Source of the DNA: CAWHHZ01 sp963829355
GTDB taxonomy: Bacteria; Acidobacteriota; Thermoanaerobaculia; Gp7-AA8; JAHWKK01
Reading direction: 5' to 3'
DNA: 64,000 bases
Assembly: GCA_963829355.1 (NCBI GenBank)
Contig: CAWHHZ010000021.1
Location: 248,001 to 312,000 of the forward strand
Made by a program: the position numbers and the translations under genes. The first letter of the stretch is position 1. Every line of letters starts with the position of its first letter. Positions 52,816-61,812 of the stretch are shown in pieces. The notes below the pieces were generated by a model. The model saw only the letters and a list, made by a program, of their open reading frames with translations. It was not told the DNA's origin and searched no databases.

Positions 52816-55005
52816 TCAAGGGGGGCCATCGAGCTGCCGCCGGATCACCGACGTGTCGTTCGAAGGGATTTTACACACGAAGTTCTCGCAGATGTAGGCT
52901 GTGGCTCTGCCCTGGATCGGCTGGACGTACTCTACAAAAGGCATCCAGCGGCTGAGCCGCTTCTGCTCGCGGTCTCCGTCGACGAGAATCAGCAGGTGGT
53001 CTGGCAGATATCTCTCGTGGACGAGCCTGAGCAGCCGACGGGTGTTCGTCGAAGACCGGCTGCCGGCGATGATGATCTGCTTCGGCTTCGACAGCGAGCT
53101 CGACAGCCCGGCCATCATCAGTGGCATCGTCTGAGGATTGGAGCGCAGCGTGCCACTGAAAGCGGTGAGAATCGTGCGGGACCTTTCCTGCCATGCCTCG
53201 GTGCCGGTCAATTGACCGAGCCTGGAGAGATTCATGACTGCCACGGAGTTGTGGGAAGGCAGAACCGAGTCAACGTCACCCGGGACGTCCACTACAGGGG
53301 AGTTCTCTGACTGCGCCGTGAGCGAGTAGTACCCCTTCGCGCCGCTCCAGAACAACTCGTCCTGCTTCTCCTGAAGATCGCGCGCGAGCTCCACCCAGTG
53401 AAGATCGAAACTCGCTTCATACAGGTCGAGCAGGCCCGCGATGAGAAACGCATAATCTTCGGCAAAGCCATCGACCGCCGCGTCTCCGTCTCGCCATCGG
53501 CGCCACAGATGCCCATCTTTTCCGCTGCGCAACCGTCTCTCGGCGAATCGCGCCGCGTCCAGGGCAGCAGCCAGGTAACGCTCGTCGTCGAGGACCTGTG
53601 ATCCACGCGCAAGTGCGCTGATCATCAGCCCGTTCCACGACGTCAGTATCTTGTCGTCCAGATATGGAGCGGGCCGCCCGGCGCGTGCGTTGAGGAGCTT
53701 CTTTCTCGCAGTCGCGATCGCAGCATCGACGTCCGCGGGCGGCAGGGAGAATCGCTTCGAGAGCTCGTCGACGGAAACACGCCGGCTCAGCACGTTACGT
53801 GTCGCGAGATCTCCGCCGGGGTCGAGAGCCGGGTCTACATTGCCTGAGTCCTGAATCCCGTAGGCGGCCGCTATCAGCGGCCACTCATTCTCGTCGAAAA
53901 GGCGAGAGGCCTCCTCGGCAGTCCAGGTGTAATAAGCACCCTCGCGCTTCTCACCGGCTCCACTCCTCGGAAGACTGCTGGCGTCGAGAGCCGAGTAGAA
54001 GCCCCCCTCCGGTGATCTCATCGACAGGAGAACGAAATCGAGAGTCTCGGTGGCCACACGTTCGAACGTCTCGTCTCCGGTCAACTGCAGCGCCGAGATG
54101 TAGATGTTCGCCAGTTGCGCCTGGTCGTACAGCATCTTCTCGAAGTGAGGGACGAGCCACTCGTCGTCGGCCGAGTAGCGATGGAACCCCCCGGCGAGCT
54201 GGTCGTAGAGTCCGCCCGCGGCCATGGCTCGCAGCGTGGAGAGGCTCATCTGAGCCGCGCGATCGTTGCGGTTCCGGACGTGGTAGCGAAGAAGAAACTC
54301 GTGGATCGAAGGCTGCGGAAATTTCGGAGCGGGACTGAAGCCCCCGAAGTTCTCCTCATATCGGGAGCTCAGCTGTTCGAAGGCGGTGGTGACGAGGGTT
54401 TCTTCGAGAGCTTCGTCAGAGGAACGAGGAGCGCTCAGAGAGGCGATCGCGGCGCTCATCTGTTCCGCCGTCGCTTTCACCTGATCGCGATGATCGCTCC
54501 AGGCGGTCGTGAGGCGGGAAATGATGGAGTCGAGACCAACCTGACCTCGCCGGTCTGAAGGCGGAAAGTACGTACCTCCGTAGAAAGGCTCGAGCTCCGG
54601 TGTCAGGAAGATGTTCGCCGGCCATCCGCCGTCACTTCCGGTCGCGGTCAGAAATGCCTGATACATCGCGTCGATGTCGGGCCGTTCTTCGCGATCGACC
54701 TTGATCGAGACGAAGCCTTCGTTCAGGAGGCGGGCGATATCCGGGTTTGAGAACGACTCCCGTTCCATCACGTGGCACCAGTGACAGGTCGAATATCCGA
54801 TCGAGAGAAAGATTGGCTTGCCTTCACTCCGAGCCTTCTCGAACGCCTCCTCGCCCCATGGATACCAGTTGACCGGGTTGGAGGCATGCTGAAGCAGGTA
54901 GGGGCTCTTTTCGTTGATCAGACGATTGGCACGCCCGTCGACACCGGCGCCGGAAATGGACGGGGCGACAAGGATCGGGAGGAACAGAAGAAGCAGTTTT
55001 CTCAT
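52816..55005 (-). CDS. DUF255 thioredoxin-domain protein (YyaL / spermatogenesis-associated 20 family)
   Basis: A 729-residue protein with a signal peptide (RKLLLLFLPILVAPSISGA). The N-terminal thioredoxin-like DUF255 domain starts LINEKSPYLLQHASNPVNWY and has the redox site GYSTCHWCHVMERESF (CXXC). The rest is an (alpha/alpha)6-barrel like N-acylglucosamine epimerases (FPQPSIHEFLLRYHVRNRND, GGFHRYSADDEWLVPHFEKM). The signal peptide places it in the periplasm, less usual for the family. The exact reaction is unknown. Conserved Trp-Cys-His residues are all present. Confidence 0.9.
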   Translation of the reverse strand: MRKLLLLFLPILVAPSISGAGVDGRANRLINEKSPYLLQHASNPVNWYPWGEEAFEKARSEGKPIFLSIGYSTCHWCHVMERESFSNPDIARLLNEGFVSIKVDREERPDIDAMYQAFLTATGSDGGWPANIFLTPELEPFYGGTYFPPSDRRGQVGLDSIISRLTTAWSDHRDQVKATAEQMSAAIASLSAPRSSDEALEETLVTTAFEQLSSRYEENFGGFSPAPKFPQPSIHEFLLRYHVRNRNDRAAQMSLSTLRAMAAGGLYDQLAGGFHRYSADDEWLVPHFEKMLYDQAQLANIYISALQLTGDETFERVATETLDFVLLSMRSPEGGFYSALDASSLPRSGAGEKREGAYYTWTAEEASRLFDENEWPLIAAAYGIQDSGNVDPALDPGGDLATRNVLSRRVSVDELSKRFSLPPADVDAAIATARKKLLNARAGRPAPYLDDKILTSWNGLMISALARGSQVLDDERYLAAALDAARFAERRLRSGKDGHLWRRWRDGDAAVDGFAEDYAFLIAGLLDLYEASFDLHWVELARDLQEKQDELFWSGAKGYYSLTAQSENSPVVDVPGDVDSVLPSHNSVAVMNLSRLGQLTGTEAWQERSRTILTAFSGTLRSNPQTMPLMMAGLSSSLSKPKQIIIAGSRSSTNTRRLLRLVHERYLPDHLLILVDGDREQKRLSRWMPFVEYVQPIQGRATAYICENFVCKIPSNDTSVIRRQLDGPP

Positions 55006-55218
55006 GGGAACCAGCGAAGCGGACTATCGTCTTCGTCTAAACCCCTCTCACTGGTGGTTATTCTCACGTTCATTCCTGCTGTACATCGGGCGTCGCGTCT
55101 CGGTTACACGAAAACTTATTTATAGAATGTGGCGTGACTCTGGCAATGCCGTCTATCCGAACAGCGCGGGATACCGCTCCGCCATTCACAACTCAAGCCT
55201 CAAGAAAGGGACTCATTC

Positions 55219-55821
55219 ATGAAACAGCTACTTCTCGTTACATTCTCATGCATCGCTCTAGCCGTTGCCTTACCCGCCGGAGCCGCGGAAATTGACGTCT
55301 TCGGCAGCTACATGACCGCAGACGATTTCGACAGCTCGTGGGGCGCGGGTGTGCGGACGGGCTGGCAGTTCGGAGACAGTCCTCTCGGCATGGAGCTGCG
55401 GGGAACCTACTACCCGGAGCTCGGGACCGAGCTCCAGGACCTGGTCGACGAGATCGACGCACCGGGTGACTTCTTCGACCAGCAGGACGCTGAGGCGATT
55501 CCGATCGACCTGGGTGTGACATACCAGATTGCCGATACGGTCCATGTCGGTGGTGGTGTCAGCTACGTGATGCTCGACTCCGACTTTGCGAGCCTCGATG
55601 ACGAGACCGGTTTCTATGGTGTGGTCGGGTTCCGCACTGCCCAGGACAGCGGCATCGGTTTCTTTGCCGAGGGCATTTATCGAAAGATCCAGGCGAGTAT
55701 CAATCCCGACGACATCAATGACGTGGAGGATCCGGACCAGATTCCCGACCTCTTCCAGGATACGGTCGACCTCGATCTCGACGGGTTCTCCGTCAACGCC
55801 GGTGTGACTTTCCGCTGGTGA
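55219..55821 (+). CDS. Outer-membrane beta-barrel protein (OmpA/OprF-like barrel)
   Basis: A 200-residue exported protein. The signal peptide is LLLVTFSCIALAVALPAGAA. About eight beta strands follow (IDVFGSYMTADDF, SWGAGVRTGWQFG, MELRGTYYPEL, DLGVTYQIADTVHVGGGVSY), and it ends in AGVTFRW, the aromatic C-terminus that BAM recognises. It is acidic in its loops. AAAGGGA lies before the ATG. A strong terminator follows. Confidence 0.85.
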   Translation: MKQLLLVTFSCIALAVALPAGAAEIDVFGSYMTADDFDSSWGAGVRTGWQFGDSPLGMELRGTYYPELGTELQDLVDEIDAPGDFFDQQDAEAIPIDLGVTYQIADTVHVGGGVSYVMLDSDFASLDDETGFYGVVGFRTAQDSGIGFFAEGIYRKIQASINPDDINDVEDPDQIPDLFQDTVDLDLDGFSVNAGVTFRW

Positions 55822-55831
55822 CATGATCGGT

Positions 55832-55866
55832 GGAGGCGCGGGATTTTCCCGCGTCTCCATTTTTTC
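55832..55866 (+). terminator. Rho-independent terminator
   Basis: GGAGGCGCGGGA, a TTT loop, TCCCGCGTCTCC and then a T run, 10 bases after the barrel gene stop. Confidence 0.95.
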
Positions 55867-55985
55867 TCTTTCCTCCTTCGGAACAACCAGCCTTGCCGGG
55901 GCGTTCGGAATCCCGAGCCATCTGGTGCATCCCACCACTTCTGGCCGGAGTCTTGACCTTGGCAGTTCCATACAACAGAAAGAAA

Positions 55986-56882
55986 ATGAAAGTCGGCCTC
56001 GAGCTGACCTCTCGCTGCAACCTCCGTTGCGGCATGTGTCCCCTTCCCGTTCTGCGACGGCCGTATGAGGACATGGAGTGGTGGCTCGTCGAGAAGGCGG
56101 AGCGCGAGATCCACGGCATGGGTCTCGAGCTGAAGTGGCTCCATGAGATGGGCGAGCCGCTCCTCTACGACCGGGTCGACGACGCGATTCGTCTCTTCCC
56201 CGAAGCGAGTCTGTCGACCAACGGTGTCCTTCTCACTGAACAGATCGGCCAGCGGATCCTCGATGCGGGCCTCAAGCGGCTCCGGATCTGTCTCGACTCG
56301 ATCAATCCCGACGTGTACCCGCACCTGCGGACCGGCGGCGACTGGAACGCTGTCGTCGAGCGGACCCGGGAGTTTCTGGAGCTCGCGAAGGGGTACGCGA
56401 TCCGGATCGAGATTCAGAAGATGCGCTCGCGGATGACGCTCGACGAAACAGTCGAAGATTTTCGCGCGATGTTCCGCATCCGCGACTACAGTAACGCGCG
56501 GATCATCGAGAAAACGTGTGAAGGCCTCGACGTGAACGAAGAGACTGATCTTCACGGCAAGTTCTATGGATGCGTTCAGGGAAGCTTTTTCAACTGGATC
56601 GTCATCTACGCGGACGGGCGGGTCACACACTGCTGCTACGACGCCCATGGCGATCAGGTGATTGGAGATCTGCGTGAGCAGACACTCCCCGAGATCATCG
56701 AAAGTGAACGCTTCGAGAAGATGTACCAGGCCTTCAAGGCGGGCGACCTCTCCGGTCTTCCCCGCTGCGGCGAGTGCTTCAAGCACGGCTCCGACTCCTC
56801 GGCGCTCAACACGGTGGTCCAGAAGCTCCCCGACGGAGCGAAGGACCTCGTGCGCAAAGTGATCGACCTCCGCTACCGCTGA
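55986..56882 (+). CDS. Radical SAM protein with a C-terminal SPASM-like region
   Basis: A 298-residue radical SAM enzyme. The cluster motif TSRCNLRCGMCPLP (CxxxCxxC, residues about 12-19) is near the N-terminus, followed by a TIM-barrel core (GMGLELKWLHEMGEPLLYD, RLRICLDSINPDVYPHLR). The C-terminal part has further cysteines (FYGCVQGSF, VTHCCYDAHG, PRCGECFKH) that could hold an auxiliary cluster. The chemistry is unknown. The frame is open further upstream, but the ATG at 55986 is right before the motif. No precursor peptide gene is visible nearby. Confidence 0.88.
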   Translation: MKVGLELTSRCNLRCGMCPLPVLRRPYEDMEWWLVEKAEREIHGMGLELKWLHEMGEPLLYDRVDDAIRLFPEASLSTNGVLLTEQIGQRILDAGLKRLRICLDSINPDVYPHLRTGGDWNAVVERTREFLELAKGYAIRIEIQKMRSRMTLDETVEDFRAMFRIRDYSNARIIEKTCEGLDVNEETDLHGKFYGCVQGSFFNWIVIYADGRVTHCCYDAHGDQVIGDLREQTLPEIIESERFEKMYQAFKAGDLSGLPRCGECFKHGSDSSALNTVVQKLPDGAKDLVRKVIDLRYR

Positions 56883-56926
56883 GACCGGTATCAGCCACGT
56901 CCGACCGCAGACGTTACAATGCGGGA

Positions 56927-58048
56927 GTGGCGACTCTCGACGACCTGCCGACCCCTGCCTTTCTGGTCGATCTCGATGCAGTGGAGAGAAACTGTGCACG
57001 AGTCCGGGCGAAGGCGAGAGCATCACAGGTACTGCTCCGCCCCCATGTGAAGACGCACAAGACGATCGAGGGTGCCCGTCTGCAACTCGGCGGCGAAACA
57101 GGACCAATCACTGTTTCGACACTGGCCGAAGCGGAGTTCTATGTGGACGCGGGCTTCCGCGACATCACTTATGCCGTGCCTCTCGCACCATCGAAGCTCG
57201 ATCGGGTTCTCGACCTGCAGCGGAGAATTGATGCTCTGCGTATTCTGGCCGATCATCCTGATACGGTGAGAGCCGCGGCAGAAGCTTCCGCGTCGCGCAG
57301 GCAATCCCTTTCGGTGATGATCAAGATCGACTGTGGCTATCATCGCGCAGGAGTCGATCCCGCCGGACCACTCGTCATGGATCTCGCCCGGCTGATCGCA
57401 AGCTCGCCGGAACTGCGGATGGGAGGGTTTCTCACTCACGCCGGCCACTCGTACCACGTTGAGGGGCGCGATCAGATCGCGCTGATCGCCGCCGATGAAA
57501 AGAGAGCCGTGATCGAGGCGGCAGCACGTGCGGAGGCAGCAGGCACCGGCGGCGGAATCAGAAGTGTCGGGTCCACCCCGACAATCGCAGTCGGAGAGGA
57601 TTTCAGTGATGTCGATGAGATCCGTCCCGGGAACTATATTTTTTTCGACGCCTTTCAGGCCTCGATCGGAGCGTGCACCTGGGCCGACTGCGCCGCGTCG
57701 GTACTGGCGTCGATAATCGCGATTCATCCGGACCGGCGGCAGATCGTGATCGATGCGGGCGCCCTGGCACTCTCGAAGGATCTTGGTGCGCATCACCCCG
57801 AGAGGGCGACCTACGGCGTGGTGGTGTTCAAAGGACGGATGCAGCCGGCCATGAAACTCCATTCGCTCTCGCAGGAGCATGGGCAGATCGAAGTCACTGA
57901 TCCGGCGATCCTGCGGGAAGTCCGGATCGGGGATAAACTGCGTATCATTGAGAATCACTCGTGTCTCACCGCCGCAATGTATGACCGCTACTACGTTCTA
58001 CGGGAGGATGAGGTCGTCGCCGAATGGCGGCCGACCCGCGGATGGTGA
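56927..58048 (+). CDS. D-threonine aldolase/D-serine dehydratase-like PLP enzyme
   Basis: A 373-residue fold-type III PLP enzyme (alanine racemase N-terminal barrel). The GTG at 56927 begins ATLDDLPTPAFLVDLDAVER. The PLP lysine is in LRPHVKTHKTIEG, and the zinc-binding HXC motif of the DSD1/D-threonine aldolase family is in IENHSCLTAAMYDRYYVL. It would cleave or dehydrate D-hydroxy amino acids. It lies 44 bases after the radical SAM gene. Confidence 0.9.
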   Translation: MATLDDLPTPAFLVDLDAVERNCARVRAKARASQVLLRPHVKTHKTIEGARLQLGGETGPITVSTLAEAEFYVDAGFRDITYAVPLAPSKLDRVLDLQRRIDALRILADHPDTVRAAAEASASRRQSLSVMIKIDCGYHRAGVDPAGPLVMDLARLIASSPELRMGGFLTHAGHSYHVEGRDQIALIAADEKRAVIEAAARAEAAGTGGGIRSVGSTPTIAVGEDFSDVDEIRPGNYIFFDAFQASIGACTWADCAASVLASIIAIHPDRRQIVIDAGALALSKDLGAHHPERATYGVVVFKGRMQPAMKLHSLSQEHGQIEVTDPAILREVRIGDKLRIIENHSCLTAAMYDRYYVLREDEVVAEWRPTRGW

Positions 58049-58068
58049 GCGTGGAAAGGGAGCACCGA

Positions 58069-58332
58069 ATGTCAGAAAAGAAATCAGAAGAACTGAGTGT
58101 ACCGACGGCTGAAGAAGCGATGAAGGCGGGAGTCGAGCCCGAGACGGGCCGGCCGAGGTCGTCCCAGGTGATCGGCGGAAGCCGCTCACCGCTCGATGAT
58201 GCGGCGAGCAAGAGGGCGGGAATCTTCACCCCCAGCGCGCCCGCGGCAAATGCTGGCCGTACGGGAAAGAAGCTGTCGCAGTGGGGTGCCTCCTCGCGAC
58301 GGGGCAGTTACTGGAAAAAGCACTACTACTGA
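58069..58332 (+). CDS. Small hypothetical protein (87 aa)
   Basis: The ATG at 58069 with AGGGAG upstream opens MSEKKSEELSVPTAEEA. The N-terminal half is acidic, while the C-terminal half is basic and aromatic, ending RGSYWKKHYY. There is no membrane segment or known domain, and it is probably disordered. It lies 20 bases after the PLP enzyme gene and 38 bases before the GGDEF-EAL protein. It reads as a real gene by spacing and ribosome site, but its function is unknown. Confidence 0.6.
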   Translation: MSEKKSEELSVPTAEEAMKAGVEPETGRPRSSQVIGGSRSPLDDAASKRAGIFTPSAPAANAGRTGKKLSQWGASSRRGSYWKKHYY

Positions 58333-58370
58333 GACCTACGGAGAACGGATCGGGGATACGTGCGTGAACG

Positions 58371-61300
58371 GTGAGTGATGCGGTGACAAACCAGCAGGAC
58401 AGGGACTCCAGGAGCCCGAGCATCGGCTACTTCCTCGGGTTTGAGGAGTTGGTGACCTCTCTCTCGACCCGCCTGATCAACATCTCGTTCTCCGAAGTCG
58501 ATACTGTCATCAATGAGGCCCTCGCCAGAATCGGCGAGTTTTCGGGCGTCGACCGCTCCTACGTCTTTTCCGCGGATTCTGGCGGGACCGTCACGAACAC
58601 CCATGAATGGTGCGCACCTGGCATCGAGCCGCAGATCGATCATCTCCAGAAGATCCCGGCCGGCTCGATGCCGTGGTTGATGTCGAGGCTGAATGCGCTC
58701 GAGAGTGTCGCGGTCGATTCGCTGAAGAACCTCCCGGAGGAAGCATCATTCGAGAAGCATCTCCTCGAGTCCCAGGACATTCGCTCGTTCGTGGTCGTGC
58801 CGATGGTGCTCAACCAGGAGCTGATCGGTTTCCTCGGGTTTGATGCAGTCCGCAGTTTCAAGGCATGGCCTGAGCGGATGGTGACGCTTCTGAGGATCGT
58901 CGGCGAGATGATCGTCAATGTCCTTCAGCGTCGGCGGACCGAGGAAGCTCTCAGTGGAAGTGAGCTGAGACACCGGCAGCTCGTGGAACTGCTTCCGCAT
59001 CTGGTTCTGATTCACGACGCTGGGGAGATCCGGTTCATCAATTCCGCTGGGGCACGACTTCTCGGCGTCGCGTCGAGAGCGGACATCGTCGGACGTTCGG
59101 TCCTGGATTTTCTCCATCCCGAGGATCGACCCGCAGTGCGAGAGAGGATTGAAAAGATTCTCGCCGAGGACCATGAGGTCCGAGGCACACGCGAGCGCTT
59201 CGTCGCGACCGATGGGCGCGAGGTGATTGTCGAGGTGACGGCGAGTCGCTTTCCGGCCGAAGGGGAGCGAGCAGTTCTCGTCGTGGCGCGCGACGTGGGC
59301 GAGAGGGACCGGGCCGAGCGCGATGTCCGGCATTCGCTGTCTCTCCTGAAGGCCACCCTGGAGTCCACCGCCGATGGGGTTCTCGTGATCGGCTTCGACG
59401 GTACGATTCAGCTCCACAACCAGCGTCTGTCCGCCATATGGGATATCTCCGAGTCAGTCCTCTCGTCGGGGAACGACGGGGACATCCTCAGGGCGGCGTT
59501 GCGCAACGTGATGAACCCCGCGGCTTACCTGGAGCGATGGCGCGAGCTGCATCAGGATCCCACCGCTGTCTCGCGCGACCTGATTCTCATGCGGGATGGA
59601 CGCGCAGTCGAGCAGTACTCGGTTCCCCAGATTCTCGATGGCCGCCCGGTCGGGCGGGTGTGGAGCTTTCGCGACGTCACTGAGCAGCGGGACGCCGAAG
59701 CGGCGCTCCGTGAATCCGTAGAGAGGTACCGCCTTCTTTTCGAGCGGAACCTGGCCGGGGTCTACCGGAACACTCTTCATGAAGGAAAGTTTCTCGATGG
59801 TAATGACGCGTGCGCCCGGATTCTCGGATACTCCTCACGAGAAGAGCTGATGGGAACGGCCGCGGTCGACGCCTACTACGACCCCGCGGATCGGGACCGA
59901 TACGTCCGGGAGATCACGACGAAGGGTGTGATCACCAACGTCGAGGTATGTCTGAAGAAGAAGGATGGCGCTCCGGTGTGGGTGCTCGAGAATGCGACAC
60001 TCCTGGACGCTGCCGAAGGAGAGTCGCTGACTGTCGAGGGAACCTTGATCGACATCAGTGAGTTCAAGCGGGCGGAGGCGCTTCTGCAGGAGAGCGAAGA
60101 GCGTTATCGCCTCATGGCTCAGTACTCCACCGACATGATCGCCCGGCTCACTCCCGATTGGATCTTCATGTACGTCTCGCCGGCGTCTTTATCCATTCTC
60201 GGGTACGAGGCGACGGACCTGGTTGGTCGCAACATAGGGGACCTGGTTCACTCGGAGGACCGCAGGACCCTGGCCGCAGTGCAGAAGTCTGTCGTGGAGG
60301 AAGAAGACGTCATCACAGTGAGCTACAGGATCCGCGATAAGGCGGGAGAGTTCGTATGGCTCGAGAGCACGTGCAGGCCGATTTTCGCTCCGGACGGTGG
60401 CCAGGTGCTGGAGATCATCTCGGTCTCCCGCGACATCAGTGAGCGTCGCGAAGCGCAGGCAAGGATCGAATATCAGGCGTACCATGACCCGCTGACCGGG
60501 CTGCCGAACCGGATGCTTTTTCTCGACCGGCTGTCAGTCGCTCTCTCGCATGCGCGCCGAACCGGTTCTCCCGTCGCGGTGATGTTCTTCGACCTCGACA
60601 ATTTCAAGTTCATCAACGATACCCTCGGCCACTCGGTGGGAGACGCCTTGCTCCAGGGGGTTGCACGGCGGCTCAGGGCAATCACGCGTGGCGAGGATAC
60701 GGTGTCCCGAATGGGTGGGGACGAGTTCACGCTCATCTCACAGGTCCAGTCCCTGGACGACGCCGGACGTATTGCGGAAAAGATCCTCGAGGTCGTGTCG
60801 CGTGCCTTCGAGATCGAGGGGCATGAACTGTACGTGACCACGTCGATCGGTATCTCCATCTTTCCCGAGGATGGCGAGAACGAGGACACGCTCCTCAAGA
60901 ACGCCGACGGCGCGATGTATCGTGCGAAATCGCTCGGCCGGAACAACTATCAGCTCTGCACTCCGGAGATGAACGACCGCGCGATGGAGCGGCTGACGCT
61001 CGAACGGGATCTGAGAGGAGCTCTTGCGCGGGACGAGTTCAGATTGCACTACCAGCCACAGGTCAGCCTCGAGACGGGACGGATCATCGGACTCGAGGCG
61101 CTGCTCCGTTGGCATCATCAGTCGCGCGGCCTCATCCCTCCTTCCGACTTCATCCCGATCGCCGAGGATACGCGGCTCATCTTCGAAATTGGGGAGTGGG
61201 TTCTCGAGCAGGCGTGCGAACAGGCGAGAGAGTGGCAGATCTCGGGCATGGGGGACGTGCGGGTCGCGGTCAATCTGAGCGGCAGACAGTTTCAGCATCG

Positions 61301-61763
61301 CGGTCTCGTCTCGACGGTCGCGGAGATTCTCGATCGGACTTCTCTGAGTCCCGAGCTTCTCGAGCTGGAGATCACCGAGTCGATGGCGGTTCAGAACACG
61401 GACTGGAGCGTCAAAATGATCCAGGACCTGCGGGCGATGGGGATCCGCATCTCGATGGATGACTTCGGCAAGGGCTACTCGTCTCTCAACTACCTGCGCC
61501 GATTCCGTCTCGATACTCTCAAAATCGATCGTGATTTTCTTCTGGACGTGCCGGAGCGGAAATCGAGCTCCACGATTGTCGCCGCGATCATCCGAATGGC
61601 CAGAGGACTCGACATGAACGTCATTGCCGAGGGCGTCGAGACGGAGGAACAGAAGAAGTTCCTGACCGCGGAAGGGTGCGATGCGATTCAGGGATTTCTC
61701 TTCAGCAGGCCGCTACCGCCCGACGAGCTCGCGCCACTGTTGCGCGCTCATCTTTCTATCTAG
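58371..61763 (+). CDS. Multi-sensor GGDEF-EAL cyclic di-GMP protein
   Basis: An 1130-residue cytosolic signalling protein starting at GTG 58371. Order: GAF (residues about 20-190), four PAS or PAS-like domains (about 200-310, 320-440, 450-570, 580-690), GGDEF (about 695-860), EAL (about 870-1125). The GGDEF site SRMGGDEFTLI is intact, and a product-inhibition RGED lies five residues before it. The EAL site is also intact: IGLEALLRWHH, NLSGRQFQHR, ELEITESMAV, MDDFGKGYSSLNYL, LKIDRDFL. Both synthesis and breakdown of c-di-GMP are possible, chosen by the sensor domains. There is no membrane segment, so the inputs are cytosolic. Confidence 0.95.
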   Translation: MSDAVTNQQDRDSRSPSIGYFLGFEELVTSLSTRLINISFSEVDTVINEALARIGEFSGVDRSYVFSADSGGTVTNTHEWCAPGIEPQIDHLQKIPAGSMPWLMSRLNALESVAVDSLKNLPEEASFEKHLLESQDIRSFVVVPMVLNQELIGFLGFDAVRSFKAWPERMVTLLRIVGEMIVNVLQRRRTEEALSGSELRHRQLVELLPHLVLIHDAGEIRFINSAGARLLGVASRADIVGRSVLDFLHPEDRPAVRERIEKILAEDHEVRGTRERFVATDGREVIVEVTASRFPAEGERAVLVVARDVGERDRAERDVRHSLSLLKATLESTADGVLVIGFDGTIQLHNQRLSAIWDISESVLSSGNDGDILRAALRNVMNPAAYLERWRELHQDPTAVSRDLILMRDGRAVEQYSVPQILDGRPVGRVWSFRDVTEQRDAEAALRESVERYRLLFERNLAGVYRNTLHEGKFLDGNDACARILGYSSREELMGTAAVDAYYDPADRDRYVREITTKGVITNVEVCLKKKDGAPVWVLENATLLDAAEGESLTVEGTLIDISEFKRAEALLQESEERYRLMAQYSTDMIARLTPDWIFMYVSPASLSILGYEATDLVGRNIGDLVHSEDRRTLAAVQKSVVEEEDVITVSYRIRDKAGEFVWLESTCRPIFAPDGGQVLEIISVSRDISERREAQARIEYQAYHDPLTGLPNRMLFLDRLSVALSHARRTGSPVAVMFFDLDNFKFINDTLGHSVGDALLQGVARRLRAITRGEDTVSRMGGDEFTLISQVQSLDDAGRIAEKILEVVSRAFEIEGHELYVTTSIGISIFPEDGENEDTLLKNADGAMYRAKSLGRNNYQLCTPEMNDRAMERLTLERDLRGALARDEFRLHYQPQVSLETGRIIGLEALLRWHHQSRGLIPPSDFIPIAEDTRLIFEIGEWVLEQACEQAREWQISGMGDVRVAVNLSGRQFQHRGLVSTVAEILDRTSLSPELLELEITESMAVQNTDWSVKMIQDLRAMGIRISMDDFGKGYSSLNYLRRFRLDTLKIDRDFLLDVPERKSSSTIVAAIIRMARGLDMNVIAEGVETEEQKKFLTAEGCDAIQGFLFSRPLPPDELAPLLRAHLSI

Positions 61764-61812
61764 GCGTGCATCGCTCGAGCCCGAGCGCTGCCACCGGAAG
61801 GAGGTCCCAATC

